Source of the DNA: Candidatus Scybalomonas excrementavium
GTDB lineage: Bacteria; Bacillota; Clostridia; Lachnospirales; Lachnospiraceae
NCBI GenBank assembly: GCA_017694765.1
Contig: JADIML010000189.1
Coordinates: 1-9,426, forward strand
Reading direction: 5' to 3'
Length of the DNA: 9,426 bases
Shown piece by piece: positions 1 through 5,282 of the stretch; the first letter of the stretch is position 1, and every line of letters begins with the position of its first letter. The notes under the pieces were generated by a model. The model made no database searches, was not told the DNA's origin, and was given only the letters and a program-made list of their open reading frames with translations. The position numbers and the translations under genes are program-made.

Positions 1-18
1 GTGTATTTTCTATAAAAT

Positions 19-64
19 AAAAAAGAGTTACTGCACGCAATTCCAAGTACAATAACCCTTTTTT
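19..64 (-). terminator. Bidirectional intrinsic terminator closing the hydrogenase operon
   Basis: An 18-bp stem pairs 19-36 with 47-64 around a 10-nt loop; read on the minus strand it contains three G-U wobbles. On the minus strand the stem ends in TTTTTT followed by more AT-rich sequence, the classic rho-independent form. The plus strand also ends in a T run after CCC, so it can stop transcription from the left as well. It lies about 145 bp past the hydA stop and is the first good terminator after it. Confidence 0.8.
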
Positions 65-106
65 CTTTACGTAGAATGAAACCAGTTATACTCACCATTC
101 CACTGT

Positions 107-202
107 CTATATAGAATCAAATTTTTCAATTATTTCATACGTTTTATTTCTTACTAGAAGAACGATATCTAAGTCATCTCTACGAAAATTGGAACTACCT
201 TC
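107..202 (-). pseudogene. Possible remnant of a nucleotidyltransferase (31 codons, no start)
   Basis: On the minus strand, directly after the hydA stop, a 31-codon stretch lies between two stop codons (203-205 and 107-109). It begins EGSSNFRRDDLDIVLLV and continues as a hydrophilic helix-like segment. The GS followed by D-L-D-I-V-L-L-V resembles the active-site strand of polymerase-beta-type nucleotidyltransferases (GS...DxD, as in aminoglycoside or lincosamide adenylyltransferases and minimal antitoxin nucleotidyltransferases). The spacing between GS and DxD is shorter than usual, there is no start codon or ribosome site, and nothing matching follows in the other frames, so if real it is a decayed fragment. 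Chance resemblance is quite possible. Confidence 0.3.
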
Positions 203-208
203 TTAGCC

Positions 209-1972
209 TCAAATTATATCTCCATCTTTTCGATACGCATGTGGTAAGTCCCAAGCATGGTGATCCGTATGTAACAATTCATGTGCTTTATGAGATAATG
301 GTTCTCCTAAAAACTCTTCATAGGTTGCTTGGATTTCTGGACTTTCATATGAGAAACGAATCGCACATTCTTTATCTAATTGATATAAATTTTCTCCACG
401 TTCTTTTGCCAATTCTTTTCCATCATGAATAATCTGACCTCCACCGCCAACACATCCACCCGGACATGCCATGACTTCTACGAAGTCATATTGGACTTCT
501 CCCCTTCTTAAAGCACGAATCAATTTTCTAGTATTGGCTAAGCCACTTGTTACTGCTGTCCTTACTGTTGTTCCTTCAATATCGAAAGATGCTTCCTTCC
601 AGCCATCAAGCCCTCTTACTTCATAAAAAGCATCTGGATCTGGTTTCTTTCCAGTTGCAAAATAATAACTTGTGCGAAGTGCTGCTTCCATAACACCACC
701 AGTAGCACCAAAAATAACACCAGCTCCTGTTCCCGGTCCTAATGGAGAATCAAATTCTTCTTCTGGTAAATGGGCAATATCAATACCAAGAGAACGAATT
801 TGTGCTACCATTTCTCTTGTAGTTAATACAACATCCACATCTTTTCCTGCTCCTGAATCATTGATAGATGGGATATCACACTCTGCTTTCTTTGCCACAC
901 AAGGCATAATCGATACACTAAAAATATCATTTGGATCCATTCCCATTTTCTGTGCAAAATATGTTTTTATAATCGCTCCTTGCATCTGCTGTGGCGATTT
1001 TGAGGTAGAAAGAGCATCGACCATATCTGGATACTGGGATTTTAAGAAACGAACCCACCCCGGACAACAAGATGTGAACATCGGATACTTATGTTCCTTT
1101 CCTTCTTTTAAGCGCGCTAAAAATTCACTGGCTTCCTCCATAATCGTTAAATCAGCACCATAATTGGTATCAAATACGTAATCAAATCCCATTCTTCTTA
1201 ATGCTGCTGCCAAACGTTTTGGTGTTGCAACTTCTCTTGGAATACCAAAAGCTTCTCCCCAAGAAGTACGAACCGATGGAGCTACTTGGACGACTGTTAC
1301 TTTTTTACGGCTACTAATTGGTGCATCAAAGGCAAATACCTGTGTTTTATCATTTCTTGCAGATAATGCCCCCACTGGACAATGGGTAATACACTGGCCA
1401 CAAAGTACACATTCTGAATCTTTGATCTTACGATTATAGGATACGTCTACTGTTGTTCTAGAACCTGTTTTTGCAATATCCCAAATATGAATGCTTTGAA
1501 TTTTATCGCATACTTGCACACAGCGCATACATTTAATACATTTGCTCGCGTCTCTTACAAGTGGATATTTTGAACTCCAAGGCGCATAGGTCACTTCTTT
1601 TTTATAAGTTTCCATATTGAGCCCTAACTGATAGGAAATGCTTTGTAATGTACAGTTTCCATTTCTTGTACAAGTTGGACAGTTACAATTATGTTGAGAT
1701 AAAATAAGTTCTACATTGGTTCTTCTTGCTTCACGAACTTTTGCAGAGTTTGTTAAAATCTCCATTCCTTCTTTTACGACGTTATTACAAGAAGTTACAA
1801 GTCGATCAATTCCAACGACTTCCACACAACAGACACGACAAGCTCCAATATCATTAATTCCTTTTAAATAACAAAGGCTTGGAACTGGATAATGTGCCTG
1901 TTTACAGGCTTCTAAAATGGTTGTTCCTTCTAAAACCTCAATTGGCTCATTATTAATTGTAATCTTTACCAT
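209..1972 (-). CDS. hydA: [FeFe] hydrogenase, catalytic subunit (prototypical clustered form)
   Basis: Catalyses reversible reduction of protons to H2 in the cytoplasm. The 587 residues follow the layout of clostridial hydrogenase I: a [2Fe-2S] ferredoxin domain (C34, C46, C49, C62), a His-Cys [4Fe-4S] site (H94, C98, C101, C107), two ferredoxin [4Fe-4S] clusters (C145/C148/C151/C155 and C188/C191/C194/C198), then the H-cluster domain. All three H-cluster signatures are present: TSCCPGW at 300-306 (C302 is the proton-relay cysteine, C303 a cluster ligand), MPCVAKK at 356-362, and MACPGGCVGGGGQ at 501-513 (C503, C507). The C-terminal segment carries the small-subunit-like region. The ATG overlaps the stop of the upstream reductase gene by 7 bp, which indicates translational coupling and a shared complex. 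Maturation genes hydE, hydF and hydG are not in this window. Identity is near certain; the electron partner is inferred from the neighbour. Confidence 0.97.
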   Translation of the reverse strand: MVKITINNEPIEVLEGTTILEACKQAHYPVPSLCYLKGINDIGACRVCCVEVVGIDRLVTSCNNVVKEGMEILTNSAKVREARRTNVELILSQHNCNCPTCTRNGNCTLQSISYQLGLNMETYKKEVTYAPWSSKYPLVRDASKCIKCMRCVQVCDKIQSIHIWDIAKTGSRTTVDVSYNRKIKDSECVLCGQCITHCPVGALSARNDKTQVFAFDAPISSRKKVTVVQVAPSVRTSWGEAFGIPREVATPKRLAAALRRMGFDYVFDTNYGADLTIMEEASEFLARLKEGKEHKYPMFTSCCPGWVRFLKSQYPDMVDALSTSKSPQQMQGAIIKTYFAQKMGMDPNDIFSVSIMPCVAKKAECDIPSINDSGAGKDVDVVLTTREMVAQIRSLGIDIAHLPEEEFDSPLGPGTGAGVIFGATGGVMEAALRTSYYFATGKKPDPDAFYEVRGLDGWKEASFDIEGTTVRTAVTSGLANTRKLIRALRRGEVQYDFVEVMACPGGCVGGGGQIIHDGKELAKERGENLYQLDKECAIRFSYESPEIQATYEEFLGEPLSHKAHELLHTDHHAWDLPHAYRKDGDII

Positions 1973-3810
1973 TGATCCACTCTACCTCCTTTGAAAATTC
2001 CATATCCAAAATGATCACAACGCAAACATCTTGAAGATTCTTGTTTTGCTTCTTTTGAGGAAATTCCTAGTTCTACCATTTCAAAATCTTTCTTACGCTC
2101 ATTAGAATCTCTCTCTACCATGGTAACACGACCACACGCTGGACGATCATCAATTCTTGGATCTGGAATATCAATATCTACTTTAATGATATGATTATAT
2201 CCTAAATAGTTATCAATATTAGCTGCTGCTACTTTACCATTAGCAATGGCTGCAATTACGGTAGAAGGTCCTGTTACACAATCTCCTCCTGCAAAGACAC
2301 CCGGCATATTTGGAATTTCACTTGCAGAATCTGCACAGATCATATTTCTCGTAACTGGAATACCTGCTGCATCAAAATCAGCTGATACAATATCTTGCCC
2401 AATGGCTACGATTACAATATCACAAGGAATACGAGAAGCATATAAACCAGAATCGCTTGGTCTTGGTCTACCTGCCTGATCCATATATCCAATAATTTTA
2501 GGATCTGCCCAAATGGCTGCTACATTGCCATCAGCATCTTTTTCTATGTATTTTGGAGCATGCAATTCTAAAATATGAGCACCTTCTGCCACTGCACCTT
2601 CAATTTCTTCATCTAATGCTGTCATATCAACCTTTCTTCGGCGATATAAAATACTCACAGATTCTGCCCCTAATCGAATCGCAGAACGTGTTACATCCAT
2701 GGCTACATTTCCACCACCCACTACGACTACATTCTTTCCTGTGAAGTCTGGCATATCACCATCTCCAACTCTTCGTAACATATCAACAGCAGAAATAACC
2801 CCTTTTGCATCTTCTCCTTCAATACCAAGTTTCTTATCTGTATGAGCTCCGATTGCTATATATACAGCATCATACTCTTTTCTTAACTGTTCAAAAGGAA
2901 TTTGCCCTTCTCCCTTTCCAATGGAAACTTCCTTTTTCACATCAACACCTGTAGAAAGAATTGCATCTAAATCTTCATCTAACCTCTCTTTTGGTAATCG
3001 ATAGTTTGGAATTCCATAATGTAGCATTCCTCCAAGATATTTTCTTTGCTCAAAGACGGTTGTTTGATGTCCCATAAGCTGTAAATAATAAGCAGCACTA
3101 AGTCCACTTGGACCAGCCCCAATAATTGCTACTTTTTTTCCTGTAGAAGGTGCACATTCTGGTGTTGGTACAACTCCGCTATGATCAACTGCATAACGTT
3201 TTAATCCTCGAATATTAATCGAAGAATCTACCATATTACGACGACAACGAGCCTCACATGGATGTTCACAAACTAAAGCACAAGCTGTTGGGAATGGATT
3301 ATCTTTTCGAATTAAAGCAACTGCATCGGCATAACGCTCTTCATGAATCAAGGCAATATATCCCGGCACATCTACTCCCGCTGGACACATGGCAACACAA
3401 GGAACTGGTTGCTCTAAATGACAAAGACATCTTCCATATTTTACATGTTCTTCATAGTCATCACGAAATCCCTCTAATCCCTTTAATACCATATTAGCAG
3501 CTTCATATCCAATGGCACAGTCTGCTGTTTCTGTAATAACACGAGCAGTTCTTTCAATTAATTCAATGGTATCAAGTGTTCCATTTCCATCTAACACATC
3601 CTCGATTAAATTTTGAAGTTGTGAAAGACCAACACGACAAGGAACACATTTTCCACATGTTTGGGCATGGCAAAGTTTTAAAAAAGAAGAGGAAATATCA
3701 ACAGGACATAACCCTGGTGGACTAGCTACAATACGGTTTTCCAAATCTTTATATAACCTTTCTACTACTGCTTGGGCTTTACTTTTTGTAAAAACACTGA
3801 GTCTGCTCAT
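1966..3810 (-). CDS. NuoF-type FeS / GltD-like FAD-NAD(P) oxidoreductase, probable hydrogenase partner
   Basis: A 614-residue flavoprotein predicted to pass electrons between NAD(P)H and the hydrogenase encoded next. Residues about 40-110 match the C-terminal [4Fe-4S] segment of NuoF/HydB (C52, C55, C58, C98) but lack the FMN and NADH-binding fold of that family. Next comes a glutamate-synthase-small-subunit/NfnB-like cysteine-rich domain (C128, C130, C138, C142, then C177, C181, C185, C189). An FAD Rossmann motif GAGPSG follows at 231-236, with GGMLHYGIP at 260-268. A second nucleotide-binding motif GGGNVAMD is at 365-372, followed by YRRRK at 389-393, whose arginines suggest NADPH preference. 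The second FAD motif, with GVFAGGD, is at 504-510. The tail holds only one CxxC (C595, C598). No glutamate synthase large subunit is adjacent. A HydC/NuoE-like subunit is also absent. Start chosen at the ATG 9 nt after GGAG. Confidence 0.88.
   Translation of the reverse strand: MSRLSVFTKSKAQAVVERLYKDLENRIVASPPGLCPVDISSSFLKLCHAQTCGKCVPCRVGLSQLQNLIEDVLDGNGTLDTIELIERTARVITETADCAIGYEAANMVLKGLEGFRDDYEEHVKYGRCLCHLEQPVPCVAMCPAGVDVPGYIALIHEERYADAVALIRKDNPFPTACALVCEHPCEARCRRNMVDSSINIRGLKRYAVDHSGVVPTPECAPSTGKKVAIIGAGPSGLSAAYYLQLMGHQTTVFEQRKYLGGMLHYGIPNYRLPKERLDEDLDAILSTGVDVKKEVSIGKGEGQIPFEQLRKEYDAVYIAIGAHTDKKLGIEGEDAKGVISAVDMLRRVGDGDMPDFTGKNVVVVGGGNVAMDVTRSAIRLGAESVSILYRRRKVDMTALDEEIEGAVAEGAHILELHAPKYIEKDADGNVAAIWADPKIIGYMDQAGRPRPSDSGLYASRIPCDIVIVAIGQDIVSADFDAAGIPVTRNMICADSASEIPNMPGVFAGGDCVTGPSTVIAAIANGKVAAANIDNYLGYNHIIKVDIDIPDPRIDDRPACGRVTMVERDSNERKKDFEMVELGISSKEAKQESSRCLRCDHFGYGIFKGGRVDQW
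1985..1992 (-). promoter_or_regulatory. Ribosome binding site of hydA, inside the upstream gene
   Basis: AAAGGAGG on the minus strand lies within the last codons of the reductase gene (Lys-Gly-Gly-Arg), 12 nt before the hydA ATG. The two genes overlap as ATGGTAA (1966-1972), so ribosomes finishing the reductase stop next to the hydA start. The slightly long spacing fits coupled reinitiation. Confidence 0.75.
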
Positions 3811-3819
3811 TTGCGCACT

Positions 3820-3826
3820 CTCCTTT
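3820..3826 (-). promoter_or_regulatory. Ribosome binding site of the reductase gene
   Basis: AAAGGAG on the minus strand, with 9 nt between the GGAG and the ATG at 3810-3808. It fixes the start of the reductase gene. Confidence 0.8.
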
Positions 3827-3845
3827 CGTTTGATTGAATACTCTA

Positions 3846-3874
3846 ATTTTATGAAATTTTTGAGCTTTTTGCAA
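3846..3874 (-). promoter_or_regulatory. Probable sigma-A promoter of the hydrogenase operon
   Basis: On the minus strand TTGCAA (3874-3869) and TAAAAT (3851-3846) are separated by exactly 17 bp, a good housekeeping promoter. Transcription would start near 3839, giving a leader of about 30 nt that carries the AAAGGAG site. This makes the hydrogenase pair transcribable independently of the regulator gene upstream. The region is very AT-rich, so chance matches are a concern. Confidence 0.6.
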
Positions 3875-3884
3875 TAATTATCTA

Positions 3885-3903
3885 TTTTTTAACAATCTTT
3901 TTT
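3885..3903. repeat. Direct repeat copy 1 with TTAACA core, upstream of the hydrogenase promoter
   Basis: TTTTTTAACAATCTTTTTT on the plus strand. An almost identical 19-mer (one mismatch) occurs exactly 73 bp away at 3958-3976. This copy is centred about 55 bp upstream of the inferred transcription start, a position compatible with an activator site. The function is not known; it could be an operator for the adjacent Crp/Fnr regulator, or simply part of an AT-rich tract. Confidence 0.45.
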
Positions 3904-3957
3904 ATGTATCTTGCTATAATTTATTCTTTCTTTCAAATATAAATATGTATATTTTTA

Positions 3958-3976
3958 TTTTTTAACAGTCTTTTTT
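3958..3976. repeat. Direct repeat copy 2 with TTAACA core
   Basis: TTTTTTAACAGTCTTTTTT on the plus strand, the partner of the copy at 3885-3903, with the same orientation and 73 bp (about seven helical turns) away. It lies 9 bp beyond the stop codon of the regulator gene. Confidence 0.45.
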
Positions 3977-3985
3977 CCAAAAAAA

Positions 3986-4645
3986 TTATGAACTTTTTTC
4001 TAAATCTTCTCTTAATTTATTAATATTTTGGATCTTTAAACTTCTATATTGTGCCTCCAAAATACCTCTTTGTTTCATTTCTCTAACCTCTCGACTAATG
4101 GTAATTCGACTCACACCTAGCATTGTCCCTAGCTCTTCTTGGGTATGACGGATAACCGTATTTCCTTGTTCATATTCTTCGATTAAAAATTGAGTCAATC
4201 TCTTCTTAGCATCGAGGAAAGATATTTGATTAATTTGCCTAGAGAGCATACGGACTGTCTGCGACAAAGCACTCATAACAGACCATGCAAGATTTGGTTC
4301 TTTTTGAAAACATTGAAGCATATTTTCTTTACAAATCACTAATATTTCTGATTGTTTTGTTGCTATGGCAGTTGTTGTACGTGGATGCTCATCAAAAAAG
4401 GCAGCTTCTCCAAATAATCTTGGTTTTTTATAAACTGCTATTGTTTTTTCATTTCCATCTTCTGACGTTACAAAAATACGCACTTCTCCTTTTTTCAAAT
4501 AATAACATCTTTTCGCTTCCTCCTCTTGCTGATAAATCATCTCTTTTTCCCGATACACTCTCGTCACTGCTACTTCGGATAACAAATGAATTAGCTCATT
4601 TGTTATCCATCCCTTTTGTTCGATATCCAACTGATATTGTTTCAT
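3986..4645 (-). CDS. Crp/Fnr-family transcriptional regulator
   Basis: A 219-residue two-domain regulator. An N-terminal cyclic-nucleotide-binding-type beta barrel contains a phosphate-cassette-like stretch FGEAAFFDEHPRTTTAIA (78-95). A long dimerisation helix follows, then a winged helix-turn-helix (about 167-191) with recognition helix SRITISREV. The glutamate used by CRP and FNR to read TGTGA or TTGAT is replaced by Ile181, so DNA specificity probably differs. Only C47, C105 and C112 are present and none forms an FNR-like N-terminal cluster, so a direct iron-sulfur oxygen sensor of that type is unlikely. The start was placed at the second Met: GGAGAAG ends 3 nt before it, whereas the first Met (4657) has no ribosome site and overlaps that GGAG. 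The gene runs toward the hydrogenase operon and diverges from the dehydratase operon; the ligand is unknown. Confidence 0.9.
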   Translation of the reverse strand: MKQYQLDIEQKGWITNELIHLLSEVAVTRVYREKEMIYQQEEEAKRCYYLKKGEVRIFVTSEDGNEKTIAVYKKPRLFGEAAFFDEHPRTTTAIATKQSEILVICKENMLQCFQKEPNLAWSVMSALSQTVRMLSRQINQISFLDAKKRLTQFLIEEYEQGNTVIRHTQEELGTMLGVSRITISREVREMKQRGILEAQYRSLKIQNINKLREDLEKSS

Positions 4646-4648
4646 TTT

Positions 4649-4655
4649 CTTCTCC
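4649..4655 (-). promoter_or_regulatory. Ribosome binding site deciding the regulator start
   Basis: GGAGAAG on the minus strand, with 6 nt between GGAG and the ATG at 4645-4643. The longer frame starting at 4657 would have to use an ATG that overlaps this site and has only A/T-rich sequence before it. Confidence 0.75.
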
Positions 4656-4689
4656 ATTATGAAATTTTTATATTTTATTATTTCATAAT
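4656..4689. promoter_or_regulatory. Perfect 10-bp inverted repeat at the regulator promoter, candidate operator
   Basis: ATTATGAAAT (4656-4665) and ATTTCATAAT (4680-4689) are exact inverted copies separated by 14 bp. The right arm touches the regulator's -10 element and the left arm adjoins its ribosome site. A third related sequence, ATATCATAAG, follows at 4691-4700. The placement suits an autoregulatory operator; a hairpin in the transcript is less likely because transcription would start near the right arm. Confidence 0.45.
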
Positions 4690-4696
4690 TATATCA
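4688..4696 (-). promoter_or_regulatory. Probable extended -10 promoter of the regulator
   Basis: On the minus strand TGATATAAT forms a perfect TATAAT (4693-4688) with the upstream TG of an extended -10 element. No good -35 is present at 16-18 bp, which is common for extended -10 promoters. The transcription start would be near 4681. Confidence 0.5.
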
Positions 4697-4724
4697 TAAG
4701 TTACATTCTTTTACTATCTCTATG

Positions 4725-4733
4725 TGCTATAAT
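4725..4733 (+). promoter_or_regulatory. Probable extended -10 promoter of the leuDC-leuDC operon
   Basis: TGCTATAAT holds a perfect TATAAT (4728-4733) with TG one base upstream. The -35 region is poor, as in other extended -10 promoters. Transcription would start near 4740, leaving a leader of about 60 nt. It diverges from the regulator promoter, the two -10 elements being about 35 bp apart. Confidence 0.6.
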
Positions 4734-4750
4734 AATTTTATCATGTAAGA

Positions 4751-4799
4751 AAGGAGATTGGATATCAGTTCTCCCATACAATATCCAAAATAAAATCCT
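4751..4799 (+). promoter_or_regulatory. Leader with distant ribosome site and hairpin before leuD1
   Basis: AAGGAG (4751-4756) is the only Shine-Dalgarno-like sequence but ends 43 nt before the ATG at 4800. Between them TTGGATAT (4758-4765) and ATATCCAA (4781-4788) form a perfect 8-bp stem with a 15-nt loop. Folding would leave about 12 nt between AAGGAG and the ATG. A competing helix pairs GGAGA (4753-4757) with TCTCC (4770-4774) and would hide the ribosome site. An in-frame TAA at 4791-4793 rules out an upstream start. Confidence 0.5.
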
Positions 4800-5279
4800 A
4801 TGGAACAAGGAAACATTTTTAAATTTCATGACGATTTAGATACCGATCAAATTATTGCTAGCCAATATTTATTACTTCCAACAATTGATGAGATGAAAAT
4901 ACATACATTTGAATCACTTGATAAAGACTTCTCTACAAAAGTAAAAGAAGGGGACTTTATCGTTGGTGGTGAAAATTTTGGCTGTGGCTCTTCCAGAGAA
5001 CAAGCACCAAGTGTTTTAAAAGCACTTGGCATTCAAGCTATTATTGCCAAATCTTTTGCTAGGATTTTCTTTCGTAATGCCATTAACATTGGTCTTCCTG
5101 TCATCATCTGCAAAGATCTCCCTGATAAGGTGACAACAGGTGATACTATGGAACTAAACCTAATTGAGGGTAAAATCATTTGTAATGGAACGGAATATAT
5201 TTGTACCAAATTAGCACCTTATATGCAAAATATTTTGAATCAAGGTGGTTTAATTGCATTTTTAAATAAGGAGGATTAA
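4800..5279 (+). CDS. leuD: Isopropylmalate isomerase-type dehydratase, small subunit, copy 1
   Basis: The swivel-domain subunit of a two-subunit aconitase-superfamily hydro-lyase, pairing with the large subunit encoded next; 159 residues, normal for the short LeuD form. It shows DDLDTDQI (11-18), the GENFGCGSSREQAP loop (57-70) with the substrate-binding Ser-Arg, and AKSFARIFFRNAINIGLP (83-100). The substrate-recognition loop reads YLLLPTIDEM (23-32). That differs from the YLNT-type sequence I recall for ordinary leucine-pathway LeuD and from the Arg-Thr of homoaconitase, so the substrate is open: isopropylmalate, citramalate, dimethylmalate and others are possible. The start is fixed by an upstream in-frame stop and the conserved N-terminus despite the absence of a close ribosome site. 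It shares about half its residues by eye with the second small subunit at 6565-7065. Confidence 0.9.
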   Translation: MEQGNIFKFHDDLDTDQIIASQYLLLPTIDEMKIHTFESLDKDFSTKVKEGDFIVGGENFGCGSSREQAPSVLKALGIQAIIAKSFARIFFRNAINIGLPVIICKDLPDKVTTGDTMELNLIEGKIICNGTEYICTKLAPYMQNILNQGGLIAFLNKED

Positions 5280-5282
5280 CCT

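Noticed and set aside
672..1163. A 163-codon plus-strand reading frame inside hydA
   Set aside because: It is antisense to the conserved H-cluster domain, has no ribosome site and its product resembles no family; it is a by-product of hydA codon use.
3862..3876. A classical FNR or CRP site (TTGAGCTTTTTGCAA) at the hydrogenase promoter
   Set aside because: The half-sites do not match TTGAT/ATCAA or TGTGA/TCACA, the spacing is wrong, and the sequence is the -35 region itself.
3977..3988. A terminator between the regulator and the reductase gene
   Set aside because: Only an A/T run pairing across GG is present, with no GC-containing stem; read-through from the regulator remains possible.
4285..4662. 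A 125-codon plus-strand frame opposite the regulator gene
   Set aside because: It is antisense to the conserved Crp/Fnr coding sequence, Leu/Phe-rich as expected for such shadows, and lacks a ribosome site.
4758..4793. An 11-codon TTG-started leader peptide before leuD1
   Set aside because: The TTG is only 1-2 nt from AAGGAG, too close for initiation, and the peptide has no run of leucine or other regulatory codons.
4734..4799. A leucine T-box or attenuator in the leuD1 leader
   Set aside because: The leader is only about 60 nt and contains neither the T-box conserved sequence nor a terminator hairpin with a T-run.
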